Assembly: GCA_028386065.3 (NCBI GenBank)
Contig: JAKUCV010003099.1
Location: forward strand, 527,541-591,540
Length of the DNA stretch: 64,000 nucleotides
Direction of reading: 5' to 3'
From: Turnera subulata
Lineage: Eukaryota; Streptophyta; Magnoliopsida; Malpighiales; Passifloraceae
Position 1 is the first letter of the stretch, and each line of letters opens with the position of its first letter. Below are positions 23,442 to 36,360 of the stretch, piece after piece. Under the pieces are notes generated by a model, which saw only the letters and a program-made list of their open reading frames with translations, was not told the origin of the DNA and ran no database searches. Both the position numbers and the translations under genes were made by a program.

Positions 23442-26400
23442 TGTAACAGCCCGGGTAATTTTTACGTTTTTAGCGTCACCGTAAAATTTATTTTACAGTT
23501 ATTTACCATAAAAATTAATCTTGGGTAATTAATTTATGGTAATTCGTGCATCGGATTCTAAAACCGAGCCTTGTCCCACGCTCGGGATTTTTCTGCGGAT
23601 TTTCCAGACCAAGTTGGAATTTTTCGGGTCTAGGAATCTTCAGAAAAGTCGGAATTAACCCCGAGTTATCGGGCCAGAAATAAATTCAAGGGGGTATTAT
23701 AATTATTTTTTTGGTTCGGACGGGACACGCTTCACATGCTGCACAGCCGCCTTCAACTGTGAAGCATGTGAACTGCTTGCCTAACCCGTGCTTCGCTAGT
23801 ATTTGCCCGTGAACTCTGTCTTCTTCTCTTCCCCTGCACCATCTCTTCATTTTCATCCTGCCTGCAAACCACCTCACTCTCTGCAATTCCCGTAACTTCC
23901 CTTCCTACAACCAAAACCAGAAAAAATAAGAAAAGAAAGAAAAAAAAAACACACACACACACAAACTCACACCCATATCCCAAAACTCACCGTTTCACAC
24001 ACCCCCTAACCCTCTTCCTTCTTTTCTTTTCTTTTCTTTTCTTTTTCTTCCTACCTCCACCGTGAACCACACCGTGGCCGACCACCACCTTACCGCCATC
24101 ACCAACTTCTCCTTCTCCTCCGTGCAACCCCGACGCCCCATCTTCCTCTTCTTCTCTCTCGTTGTCCACCGGTGCAGATCGACGTCGCTGCCGTCGAGCC
24201 AAGCTCCCGCCGCCCGTCTCTTCTCCTCTCTGCCCGTCATCGACGAACCCCACCAGCAGCCGAGCACCCTTCCCTCGCGCCTCCTCTGCCGTCGTCTTCA
24301 TCGTCCCCCGCCGCTGCGCCTGCCTCGTCCCTTGTCTTCCGTCGTTGCGCCGCCTTGTGAAGATGAGGAAGACGCGACCCGTTTGGTTGGGTCACGGGTC
24401 GGGTCGACCCTTGCTTAATGGATGTGTTTAGGGTTTGGTCAGTTAGGCTAGGTTGCTGGGCTGACTTGGGTGGGCTGGTGTGCAGCTGGGCCTATCGCAT
24501 GGGCTTGTAACCAGGCTCTTATTTGGTGGTTTGGTTCAGCCTATGCAATGGGTTGGGCTAGCACTATTTGGCCCAGTCCAGGTTTTAAAAAAAAAGAGAA
24601 AATATAAACTGGAAAAAAAAATATAATTATGGAAGGAAAATAATTATGGGAAGGAAATAATATTTTAGGAAATAAGTATAATACTTGAATAACTTGGAAA
24701 ATAAAAATAATTGGTAGAAAATAATATTTTGGAAAGTACATACCTACGGAAATAAATATGGAAAGGGTATTATCAAAGAAGTAATGTACCGGAATAATAT
24801 CCGGGTATAGGTATAGGTAAAGGTATAGTATTATCTTAGACACTGGAAATAAATGGTGAATTATGACGAAAATGAAAAATTAACCCGGGGGAGTAACCGA
24901 GACGAGTTAGTATTTATTTTTCGGTATATAGTAGTAGCATGACATTTTCATATCACTTATTGAAACACCCGTGTCCCAATTTAACAATAAAATACCAAAA
25001 CTCAAGGAAATTACCAAAATGCCCTTGAAACCCAGGACACGATTCCCAATATCAAAATATCCAATATTCTCAATAAAAACGAGATGTCATAAAGAACAAA
25101 AACCAATCCGGCTTATCAAGCCACAAACAACCCGGCATCCTGCCGAAAGATCATCAATACATAAACCCGGCAATACGCCGATAGAATAATCCAAAATCAA
25201 TAGACATCTCAATAAAAATCCAAAGCAGCGGAAGAAGTAAATGGAATAAAAATATGAGAAACAAAACAGTATGCATGCCGACACTACGGATCCAACCGGG
25301 AGAACAAGCACGGCTACCTGCTGGGATATCCACGTCCGTACTCCGGGAAAAGAAGAAAGTGATTGCACGCTAACTATGGGTCTGAAAAACAACGTTGGCG
25401 ATTATGTGAGTCGCCTACTCAGTGAGCAATATAAGTCTAATTATGAGAGTGTGCAGATCAAGTCTGAAAGGAAAGAAGAGCAACATAACAAGCATGCAAA
25501 CATACAACAATCAGTACTAACATGCCAAGCCAATCAAGCAAATAGTTCATTATTCTTCATCTGTTATGTGTTAAGTTTTCTTATTATGATTTATTATTCA
25601 GGGCCCCCTACTGTGTGCGTCGAGCTCGGTCCCGTCTCATGAGACAACTAGGCATAAGCCCAAATAAAAACCAGGCATGAAGCCCAACATAGCCATAGAG
25701 AGAGAGAGAGACAGAGAGAAAGAGGGAGGTAGAAAGGGGGAGGTAGAAGGAGGGAGATAGAAACCGGTCATCACAGACCCATATGCAAATCCGCATACCA
25801 CATGCTAACCCGCATGCAAACCCGAGGGGTATCACTTCCCGCTCGAAACAACCGGTCATCAGCACACAGTAGCCTAACTTCTACTGTCCATTATCTTTAT
25901 TCACAGATTATGAGTATATGTGTGCCATTCGTTGTGATCTAACAGGGTAGTGTGATAAAAACATCTCAATCAGATAACCGGGTCTTCGACCCACAACACA
26001 TCACACAAAGCACCCAAAACATCACATGTTATAAACCATAACAATCCGAATATCCAGCTCTTAAGCAAAACAGTACACTTAGGCACACAATACGGATCAC
26101 AGCATGTTAGCAAACAAGCATGCAACTCAAACAAACCAATCCAACAAGCTCATGCATACAAACATAAAAAGACATATAAAGTCACCTCAACGACGATTGT
26201 CCTGTGGAGTTTTTCCCAAAACAGATCCTCCAGCTCCCGAGGTATTACCCGTGCCTGAACACCGGCACACACAACAAATCACAAAACAATAAAGTGTTGA
26301 CACGTACGTACCATGGATATACGAGTTGACTCAATTTTGGGCAGGGATCAATCGGTTATGCTAATTCCCGGGTCTAAACCCGACTTAATGTTCTCTCACC

Positions 26401-28833
26401 AAAACTCCAAGTATCGGGACCTAAGGTTCACCGGCTTACGCCCAACTAAGTCCAATAAGTAAATCCCGAGCCTATGGCCCACTCATTATGTCGTTTAGGA
26501 ATTCCCGGCCTAAAGTCCAATCTAAGCCCAATTACAATTTCCCGGGCCTAAAGCCCACTTCCATAAGTCCATATTTAATTAATTATAGGATTGGGCTCAA
26601 AGCCCGTTACTTAAGTCCAAGGTTAATCCGATGTCCAAAGATTCCTGGCCTAAGGTTCTACCCGTGTCGGTATTTACCGGCCTATGGTTCTACCCGTCTC
26701 GGTTTCCACTAATCACAATTAAATACATAACCCAATTCCGAGTATAAGTACATGCCGAATATAGAATTAAAAGTACACCAAATATATACCGTGGAATGCC
26801 GAAACAAAAACCCGAGCCTTCGCCGAAATATTCCCGAGTCTCGTCGGAAAATTCCCGAGCCTTCGCCGGATTCCGGTGAACCTCGCAGGAGAACACCCAA
26901 AGCTGCCACATCAACCCAACAACCACAACCAATTCGGATTCAACACAAAGCTACCACAAATCCACATATACAAATTAAAATGAAGAACACAGATTGGATC
27001 CCTACCCGGAACCAAACGAATCTGCCGGAACCGTATCAGGCCGGAAGAACACCAACACACCCGAGCAAGCACCTTCACTGCCACACTTCACTCACACACG
27101 CAAACACCCTGCCGGAACCACAACCCCTGCAGAACGCAGCACCGGCTAGACCCCACCACCAGCAACCTCGGCCCAACACAAATCACTGCAGGCGAGCCGC
27201 ATCCCACACCGACACAGACCCGCCGAGACCAAGAACCAACAACAACACGAACCCACAACACCCAACACCACAACAACCACCCGCCACCGATCCAACAACA
27301 AATTCAACCCGACAACCCACACGAAAAACAAAAGAAAAACCGATTAGAACACCCCTCACCCCGTCACCGGAATAAACCAAAAAAAACAAGAGGAAGAAGA
27401 GGAAAAACGACACCAACTTACCCAGGAGGCAAACGGCGGCAATAGCTCGTCGCGGCTGCGCCCAGGTGGCGGCGAGTCGAGCTCGTCTCGGTTCCTCTGC
27501 AACACTTGGTGGCGGCGGCGATTGAAAGGAAGGAAGATGCGGGAGAGAGGGAGAACGAGAGAGAAAGATGAGGGGAAGAGAAAGAGGAGCACGAGGGAAG
27601 AAGGAAGGGAGAAGAAAAGTGGAGGCGAGAGAGAGAAAAGAGAGAAGGAGAAGGAGATAGGAGGAGGAGGCGCCGTCGGGGTGAAAACAAAAGGAAGAAG
27701 AAAAGAAAAGTGAAAAGAATAGAAAGGAAAAGAAGGAAAGGGCTAGGGTTTTAGGGTGTGAGCCGGCCAGCCCCAAAACGACGCCGTTTCGGGCTGGGCG
27801 CGGTCAACCCGCCCTAGTCAACAGTTTGTTTGTTTTTTTTTTTTTGCAAAGCCAAAACGACGTAGTTTCGAAAGAAACCATATTAAACTCCGCGTTTCAC
27901 CCCGATTTCGAATCCGTTTTCCACGGGACCGGAACCATGAACGACACCAACTTAAAATTGACATTTCCAAGGCATAGTAATCAATTTTCCTCGACTAAAA
28001 CTCGAAAATACCTCAAGGGTAAAATTGGAATAAAATTTCGAAAATTCCGAAAAATCAAATTTTGAAAATTCGGGGCGTTACACTTATTGGTTTGGTTATT
28101 GGGGATGTTGATCCCGGATGAGATTGATATTGGGATGTTGATCCCGGATGAGATTGTTATTGAGATGTTGATCCCGGATTGGTTGTGATTGGGATGTTGA
28201 TCCCGGATTGTGATTTGGCCTGGCATCCGGAATTAGTTAATAACCAGGTACGACCCTAGCTTGTCCAGTGACGGGGCCCGGAAGATAAAATTGGTAATAA
28301 TAATAAACATTCTTTTGGTCTTGGCTCAGTTGTGTTATGGTAGATTTCTTGTGTTGTATTTGTCTGTGTTTACTTCGAAAATATTACGGTTGATTATATA
28401 TCTCTGTTTATCCTTCGTCGGTGAGCACTTCGGACTCACCCCTCACCTGCGGGGCTTCATCCCGTAGGTTTAGTTGCTTCGTAGTTCAGGTACGGGGTTC
28501 GATGGCTGCTGCTTTCTTCTCCACCTGACTCCGGATCCATACCTCCGTTGCATGTGCATTTAATTATTCCGCTGTTGTGCTATATATGTTGTTGTGTTGC
28601 TGCTATCCTTTATTGCTTTGATGTTGTCTATTTGGATTAAGCTGCTGTTGTTGAGTGACATGAGTGGATTGAATAATGGTCCCCGGGTATGGGTGACAGT
28701 TGTAATATATACAGTGTGCTGATGTATTTGATTTATAGTGTAGTATTTTACTGCGATGTACTGCTGAGCTATTAATAAGAATAGTTCCGACACGTGTTTA
28801 CTGTGACTGGTAAATACAAGTCGGGGCCCTTCA
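23442..28833 (+). repeat. 5' LTR of the Tekay-type element (split by a nested LTR)
   Basis: 23442-24960 matches 33628-35148, and 28088-28833 matches 35611-36360. Between them lie the nested solo LTR and its duplicated cttat. About 460 bp of LTR present in the 3' copy (35149-35610) is absent here. It begins TGTAACAGCC and ends GGGGCCCTTCA. Confidence 0.85.
24961..28082 (-). mobile_element. Nested solo gypsy LTR, family B, 3.1 kb
   Basis: On the minus strand it starts TGTAACGCCCCGAATTTTC and ends GGGTGTTTCA. The target duplication cttat is perfect (24956-24960; 28083-28087). The same family supplies the fragment at 1-1254. It contains a GA microsatellite near 25695-25750 and a purine-rich tract near 27540-27720 (plus strand). 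No internal retrotransposon domain is present. Confidence 0.88.
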
Positions 28834-28836
28834 TTT

Positions 28837-28848
28837 TGGTAGCGGAGC
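28837..28848 (+). other. Primer binding site of the Tekay-type element
   Basis: TGGTAGCGGAGC lies three bases after the LTR end. The same 12-mer is used by the Angela-like element and the Cassandra TRIM in this window. Confidence 0.75.
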
Positions 28849-28960
28849 AGGCAGTAGGTCATTAGGGACATAACTGTGATTGCATGATTGTTTGTTTGTG
28901 CATAAGATTTGTCACGACATGATATGACATGCATACATATACATTCTCATATAGGTACAA

Positions 28961-30844
28961 ATGGATTCGGTTGGAGGGAATCAGCATGCTGGAGGTCACC
29001 TAGATGACGATCAGGTATCGGTGGATCAACCGCAGTAAGCTGCGGGAGGTCCGGAACACCTTCCGAATATTCCTTTGGGAGACCCTACGCAGATGTTAAA
29101 TGTGGTAACTCAGATTCTGCGAAGGCAAGAAGCCAAGGATGCACGCATCGATGTTGTGGGAGCTCGGGAACAGGAAAACCAGGGACCAGTCAAGGATCCA
29201 GTGTATATGAAGTTGGAGAAGCTTGGGGCAGAGATTTTTACCGGTGTCACTACACCACAGGATGCTGACCAGTGGCTCCGACAGATGAACAGGGTTATGC
29301 TTAAGCTGACGTGCAGGAATGACAAGTGGGCCAGATATGCCGCTGCCATGTTCCGAGGAGATGCCGTTGATTGGTGTGAGTCTACCACCAGGGACCTGCC
29401 GACACCTATCACTATGCCGTGGAACCAGTTCATGGAGATGTTCCGAAGGAAGTTTGTTTCTGAGGCATACCAGGACCAGCTGAGACGAGAGTTTTTGGGA
29501 CTGCAACAGGGACCAGATTAGACGGTCAATGATTATGAGATCAAGTTCAACCGCCTGTCCATCTATGCCAGTGAGTTTATGGCTACTTTAGAGGCCAGAT
29601 GTAAACGTTTCTGGGATGGTCTTCGATCTGGCATCCAGACAGTCATGGGGTACAAGGTTTATGAGACTTACCAAGACATGCTGACAGATGCCCTGAGAGC
29701 CGAGATTATCTGGCTGGGCAATGAGAGAGAGCAACAGGAGATCCGTAAGAGGCATGCTACACAGAGTTCTGGGGGACAGAACAAGAGGTTCCAGACACCA
29801 GCAAATAGGTCAGGATTTGGATAGAGCCGATTCTTGCCAGGGAGTCAGGGATGTGGATGGAACAACAACAACTACAACAACCGAGGCAGTTCTTGGACAC
29901 AGTCTGGAGGGACTTCATCTTGGAATGCTCGCCCGAGACCTCTTTTGTCTCAGGTGAGGTGATATGAGTGTAACGAAGTTGGGCACTATCGATATGCTTG
30001 TCCCAAGTTGGGAAGATCTGGAGGTACGACACTTGTTCAGACGATGCAAGCTTCAGTTGCCAGTGTACCTAGTGGTTCTGGAGTTGGCCGAGGCCGAGGA
30101 CGTGGAGCTGTTCCTACTAGGACCCAGTCAGCCATGAACCAGAGTACAGCAATGTCGAGAGCATTTGTGATCACCGCTGATGAGGATCCAGAGAATGCCG
30201 ATGTCACAGCAGGTACTTTTACAATCTTTGGTAGTACTGCATATACTTTGATTGATCCTGGTGCTACGCATTCAATTGTTGCGCAAAGCTTTGCAATACT
30301 ACATAACCGTACGGGAGAGAGTTTAACGTGTCCGATGAGGGTTAGGTTACCTGCGAGTATAGTGGTCAGATTAACCCATATGTGCAGAGACGTTTCGCTT
30401 TCGTACGATAGTGAGGTTTTTCTTGCACGGTTGATTGTGATGAACATGGAAGGTTTCGATATCATCTTGGGGATGGATTGGTTGTCCAAGTACAGTGCTA
30501 TGGTGAACTGTCGAACCAAGGAAGTGTTGTTGACTTTCGATGGTGGGTATAAGGTTTTGTTGATAGGTATTGGGAGAGCTGCTACTACATGTAGTATCTC
30601 TGCTAATCAGGATGTTGGGATGAAGCCGTTGGATCCAGATGCTTTGTTGACCCATGTCAAGGGTGAAGAAGTTCAGACTCCGGCTTTGGGGGATATCACA
30701 GTTGTAAGGGAGTTTTCAGACGTGTTTCCAAAGGATCTGCCATGGTTGCCATCTGACAGGGAAGTCGAGTACACCATCGATTTGATGCCGGGAGTGACAC
30801 CTATCTCGATGGCACCATATCGGATGGCACCGATAGAACTCTAG
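28961..30844 (+). pseudogene. Tekay-type gag and protease (multiple in-frame stops)
   Basis: A single frame from ATG 28961 is broken by stops at 29036, 29519, 29822, 29960 and 30842. The gag core (KLEKLGAEIFTGVTTPQDAD, MFRRKFVSEAYQ) is recognisable. An Asn/Gly-rich basic region follows, then a zinc knuckle YECNEVGHYRYAC whose first Cys codon is now the stop at 29960. The aspartic protease has LIDPGATHSIV, with Pro where the family has Ser/Thr in the D-S/T-G motif, so it is probably inactive. A second protease hallmark, FDIILGMDWL, is intact. Most of the stops are explicable as CAG or CAA to TAG or TAA. Confidence 0.85.
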
Positions 30845-33592
30845 GAGTTGAAGAAGCAGTTCGATGAGCTGCTCGAGAAGGGTTTCATCTGACCTAGTAC
30901 ATCACCTTGGGATCACCAGTCCTCTTCGTAAAGAAGAAAGATGGCAGTTTGCAGATGTGTGTGGACTACCGACAGCTGAACAAAGTGACAGTGAAGAACA
31001 AGTACCCGCTTCCCAGGATTGATGACCTTTTTGACTAGTTGCAGGGAGCTACTGTATTTTCCAAGATAGATCTTCGATCTGGCTACCATCAGGTCAAGAT
31101 TGCAGAGAAGGACATACCGAAGACGGCCTTCCGTACTCGGTATGGACATTTTGAGTTCACAGTGGTTCCTTTCGGGTTGACCAATGCACCTGCAGTTTTC
31201 ATGTGCTTGATGCACTTGGTCTTGAACGAGTTCTTGGACAAGTTTGTGGTAGTCTTCATCGACGACATTCTGATATACTCCAAGAGCAGTGAAGAACAAG
31301 AGGAGCACCTAAGGGTAGTACTACAGAGGCTGCGAGAGAAAGAGTTGTATGCCAAGTTCAGTAAGTGCGAGTTCTGGCTTGAGGAAGTTGCATTCCTTGG
31401 ACATGTTGTATCCGGGGATGGGATTAAGGTTGATCCTGCTAAAGTGAAAGCTGTTCTAGAGTGGGAGCCGCCCAAGACGGTACCAGAAGTTAGAAGTTTT
31501 CTTGGCCTTGCAGGATATTACCGGAGGTTCATCGAGAGTTTTTCCTTGATAGCCAGTCCCATGACCAAGCTATTGAGGAAAGATCAAGCCTTTGTATGGA
31601 GTGATGCCTGCTAGAAAAGTTTTGATGAACTGAAGAAGAAGTTGACATCAGTACCAGTCTTGACAGTACCTATACCAGGAGTGGAGTATGTGCTGTTTTG
31701 TGATGCTTCAGGTCTTGGTTTGGGAGCAGTTCTGATGCAAGAAGGCCGAGTGATTGCCTATGCTTCGAGACAGTTGAGGCCACAAGAGAAGAACTACCCG
31801 ACACATGATCTGGAGATGGCCGCAGTGATCCTTGCTTTGAAGATTTGGCGACATTATCTGTTTGGTGAGAGATGTCGGATCTTCACAGATCATAAGAGTC
31901 TCAAGTACATCATGACTCAGAAAGAACTTAACCTACGATAAAGACGTTGGGTTGAGTTGCTGAATGATTATGATTGTACTATTGAGTATCACCCTGGAAA
32001 AGCTAATGTTGTAGCAGATGCTTTGAGTCAGAGACAACCAGAAGATGCTTCCACGACCTACTCGATGTCCTCACTCATCGAGTTAAGAAAGATGGGAGTT
32101 GATCTGTCAGTGGACGAGACAGGAGCCTTGTTGACCCTTATTGAAGTCAAGTCTAACCTGAGAGGCTGGATTGTGGAACTACAGGATGGAGATCCCGACT
32201 TGATCGAGCTGAAGGAAGCAGTCCGTAGTGGAAAAGAAGACAAGTTTCGCATAGCTGAGGATAGTGCATTAATGCTGGGGAAACGACTATGTGTACCCAG
32301 TGTTGGTGACCTACGCAGTCAGATTCTGGAAGAAGGACATATGACGCCGTATGCTATGCACCCTGGGAGCACCAAGATGTATCAGAATTTTAGGAGTCAT
32401 TTTTTATGGCCGCGTATGAAGAAAGATGTAGCCGAATATGTGGCTAAGTGTATCACTTGTCAGCAAGTAAAAGCCGAGCATCAGGCTCCAGCGGGAAAGA
32501 TGAGACCTTTAGCAGTGCTAGAGCGGAAGTGGGAGATGATCACTATGGATTTTGTGGTTGGATTACCGTTGACCCGGAGACAGCATGATGCCATCTGGGT
32601 TATCGTTGATCGACTTACAAAATCATCTCATTTTCTCCCCATCCGACAGACAGATACTCTGGATAAGTTGGCGAAGCAGTATGTTGCAGAGATTGTGAGA
32701 CTACATGGGATTTCTAGGTCCATAGTGTCAAACAGAGATCCGAGATTCACTTCACAGTTCTGGAAGAGTCTGCAAATAGCTTTAGGTACGATGTTGAGTT
32801 TCAGTACCGCATTTCATCCTCAGACAGACGAACAGTCAGAGAGGACTATTCAGACATTGGAGGACATGTTAAGGGCTTGTGCTCTTAATTTCAGTGGGAG
32901 TTGGGATCAGTATTTGTCTTTAACGGAGTTCACCTACAACAACAGTTTTCATTCCAGCATTGGTATGCCACCGTTTGAAGCTCTTTACAGAAGGAAATGC
33001 CGAAGTCCAGTATGTTGGGATAAAGAAGGTCTCCGTTTGATTGTGGGTCTAGATTTGGTTAAGTAGACAATTGACAAGATTCAGGTAGTTAAGCAGTATG
33101 AGAGCAGCACAGGACCGACAGAAGAGTTATGTCGATAAGCATCGTCGTGAGATGGAGTACCAAGTGGGAGAAAAAGTTTTCCTCCGAGTTGCACCTTGGA
33201 AGGGTGTTATCAGATTCGGGAAAAGAGGGAAGCTGAGTCCCAGGTACATCGGACCATATGAGATTGTGGAAAGGGTTGGACCCTTGGCGTACAAATTATC
33301 CTTACTAGAGGAGTTGTCCCGGATTCATAATGTGTTTCATGTTTCCATGTTGTGGAGGTACAGATCTGATCCGAGTCATGTGGTTACTACATCAGATGTT
33401 GAGGTCGCAGAGGATCTTACATATATAGAATTGCCGGAGTAGATTCTGGCTCGGGAAGTCAGACAGTTGAGGAACCGAATCATTCTGATGGTAAAAGTCA
33501 AGTGGAGCAAGCACTCTGCGAACGAGTCCACGTGGGAAGTTGAGGAGCACATGCGTTCTCAGTATCTGCACCTGTTTACAGCACCGGAGTGA
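30845..33592 (+). pseudogene. Tekay-type RT, RNase H, integrase and chromodomain
   Basis: [17 protein letters not shown], then catalytic [11 protein letters not shown]. RNase [16 protein letters not shown] and [10 protein letters not shown]. Integrase: zinc-binding His/Cys region (YAMHPGSTKM ... CITCQQVKAEH), then D-D-E motifs (TMDFVVGLP, SNRDPRFTSQFW, EQSERTIQTLEDMLRA) and the C-terminal GPYEIVERVGPLAYKL. A chromodomain-like end (ILAREVRQLRN, VKVKWSKHSANESTWE) closes at a TGA at 33590-33592. There is a one-base deletion near 30909, stops at 30890, 31036, 31612, 31939, 33064 and 33442, and another frameshift between 33066 and 33098. Known chromoviral role of the chromodomain: directing integration to heterochromatin. 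Confidence 0.88.
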
Positions 33593-33603
33593 ATTTCGGG
33601 GCC

Positions 33604-33627
33604 GAAATTCTTTTAAGGTGGGTAGGC
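33604..33627 (+). other. Polypurine tract of the Tekay-type element
   Basis: AATTCTTTTAAGGTGGGTAG sits directly before the 3' LTR start at 33628, the usual position for plus-strand priming. Confidence 0.65.
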
Positions 33628-36360
33628 TGTAACAGCCCGGGTAATTTTTACGTTTTTACCGTCACCGTAAAATTTATTTTATAGTTATTTACCATAAAAA
33701 TTAATCTTGAGTAATTAATTTATGGTAATTCGTGCATCGAATTCTAAAACTGAGCCTTGTCCCACGCTCGGGATTTTTCTGCGGATTTTCCGGACCAAGT
33801 TGGAATTTTTCGGGTCCAGGAATCTTCAGAAAAGTCGGGATTAACCCCGAGTTATCGGGCCAGAAATAAAGTCAAGGGGGTATTATAATTATTTTTTTGG
33901 TCCAGACGGGACACGCTTCATATGCTGCACAGTAATGAGGCAGCAGCCGCCTTCAACTGTGAAGCATGTGAACTGCTCGCCTAACCCGTGCTTCGCTAGT
34001 ATTTGCCCGTGAACTCTGTCTTCTTCTCTTCCCTTGCACCATCTCTTCATTTTCTTCCTGTCTGCAAACCACCTCACTCTCTGCAATTCCCGTAACTTCC
34101 CTTCCTGCAACTAAAACCAGAAAAATAAGAAAAGAAAGAAAAAAAAAACACACAAACTCACACCCATATCCCAAAACTCACCGTTTCACACACCCCCTCA
34201 CCCTCTTCCTTCTTTTCTTTTCTTTTCTTTTTCTTCCTATCTCCACCGTGAACCGCACCGTGGCCGACCACCACCTTACCGCCATCACCAACTTCTCCCT
34301 CTCCTCCCTGCAACCCCGACGCCCCATCTTCCTCTTCTTCTCTCTCGTTGTCCACCGCTGCAGATCGACGTCGCTGCCGTCGAGCCAAGCTCCCGCCACC
34401 CGTCTCTTCTCCTCTCTGCCCGTCGACGACGAACCCCACCAGCAGCCGAGCACCCTTCCCTCGCGTCTCCTCTGCCGTCGTCTGCATCGTCCCTCGCCTC
34501 CTCGCCTGCCTCGTCCCTTGTCTTCCGCCGTCGCGCCGCCTTGTGAAGGTGAGGAAGACGCGACCCGTTTGGTTGGGTCACAGGTCGGGTCGACCCGCGC
34601 TTAATGGATGTGTTTAGGGTTTGGTCAGTTGGGCTAGGTTGCTGGGCTGACTTGGGTGGGCTGGTGTGCAGCTGGGCCTATCGCATGGGCTTGTAACCAG
34701 GCTCTTATTTGGAGGTTTGGTTGGGCCTATGCAATGGGTTGGGCTAGCACTATTTGGCCCAGCCCAGGTTTTTTTTTAAAAAAGGAGAAAATATAAACTG
34801 GAAAAAAAATATAATTATGGAAGGAAAATAATTATGGGAAGGAAATAATATTTTAGGAAATAAGTATAATACTGGAATAACTTGGAAAATAAAAATAATT
34901 GGTAGGAAATAATATTTTGAAAAGTACATACCTACGGAAATAAATATGGAAAGGGTATTATCAAAGGAGTAATGTACCAGAATAATATCCGGGTATAGGT
35001 ATAGGTAAAGGTATAGTATTATCTTAGAGACTGGAAATAAATGGTGAATTATGACGATAATGAAAAATTAACCCGGGGGAGTAACCAAGACGAGTTAGTA
35101 TTTATTTTTCGGTATATAGTAGTAGCATGACATTTGCATATCACTTATGTGTGCATATTACTTGTTTGGTATAGGAGTTGATAACGAGCAGATACCGGAG
35201 GAACCGGACTTGGAGTCTGTTGGACATTTCCAAAACTGATAATCGGCTAAGGTGTGGATGGATAACGCTTGATATGTGCCCGTAATACTGTGTATGTTTT
35301 CGTTGTTTGATTGAACTGTTGAGATGATTATTGTTTGCTATTTGATTGCTGTGGATATTGTTGTGATGTTGCTGGATTGTGCTGTTGGTCTGTGATATTG
35401 TGAGTAATCATTGAACTGTTAATTGTGAATAAATAGTGATATGAGATTGTTGGTTGATTGAGTCTATGGATTAATCTGAGATAATAGAAAATTGGATAAT
35501 TGATGAAAGAGTAATGGATTTGGACTGGAATTTGAGATGATGATTTAATTGTCACGTGGAAAGTAGTGGTACGACTAGATGGTTAGAGACTAGTTCTGTG
35601 GTGTCATGGCTGGTTTGTTTGGTTATTGGGGATGTTGATCCCGGATGAGATTGATATTGGGATGTTGATCCCGGATGAGATTGTTATTGGGATGTTGATC
35701 CCGGATTGGTTGTGATTGGGATGTTGATCCCGGATTGTGATTTGGCCTGGCATCCGGAATTAGTTAATAACCAGGTACGACCCTAGCTTGTCCAGTGACG
35801 GGGCTCGGAAGATAAAATTGGTAATAATAATAAACATTCTTTTGGTCTTGGCTCAGTTGTGTTATGGTAGATTTCTTGTGTTGTATTTGTCTGTGTTTAC
35901 TTCGAAAGTATTACGGTTGATTATATATCTCTGTTTATCCTTCGTCGGTGAGCACTTCGGACTCACACCTCGCCTGCGGGGTTTCATCCCGTAGGTTTAG
36001 TTGCTTCGTAGTTCAGGTACGATGTTCGATGGCTGCTGCTTTCTTCTCCACCTGACTCCGGATCCATACCTCCGTTGCATGTGCTTTTAAGTCTTCCGCT
36101 GCTGTGCTATATATGTTGCTGTGTTGCTGCTATCCTTTATTGCTTTGATGTTTTCTTTTTGGATTAAGCTGTTGTTGTTGAGTGACATGAGTGGATTGAA
36201 TAATGGTCCCCCAGTATGGGTGACAGTTGTAATATATACAGTGTGCTGATGTATTTGATTTACAGTGTAGTATTTTACTGCGATGTACTGCTGAGCTATT
36301 AATAAGAATAGTTCCGGCACGTGTTTACTGTGACCGGTAAATACGGGTCGGGGCGCTTCA
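33628..36360 (+). repeat. 3' LTR of the Tekay-type element
   Basis: It is 2733 bp, TGTAACAGCC...GGGGCGCTTCA, and uninterrupted. It retains the segment lost from the 5' LTR. It includes a CT-rich tract (about 34205-34230) followed by a GC-rich region with a 118-codon open frame (34248-34604) also open in the 5' LTR (24062-24418), and the four palindromic repeats at 35629-35735. Confidence 0.9.

Larger units (their letters stand above)
23442..36360 (+). mobile_element. Tekay/Del-type Ty3/gypsy chromovirus with nested solo LTR, inactivated
   Basis: It is 12.9 kb with LTRs 23442-28833 (interrupted) and 33628-36360, a PBS at 28837, and gag-protease-RT-RNase H-integrase-chromodomain on the plus strand. 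Order (integrase last, then chromodomain) and wording are those of Tekay/Del chromoviruses. The target duplication is atagt/ataat (23437-23441; 36361-36365, one mismatch). The empty site cctataatagttgcttgatttt survives in the paralogous repeat at 38605, confirming the borders. At least ten in-frame stops and two or more frameshifts disable it. Confidence 0.9.

Noticed and set aside
26752..27776. 207-codon and 197-codon ORFs on opposite strands
   Set aside because: They lie in the nested family B LTR. Composition is Pro/Thr/Asn-rich or hydrophobic mirror sequence with no recognisable domain.
30037..30519. 160-codon minus-strand ORF
   Set aside because: Antisense shadow of the Tekay-type protease frame.
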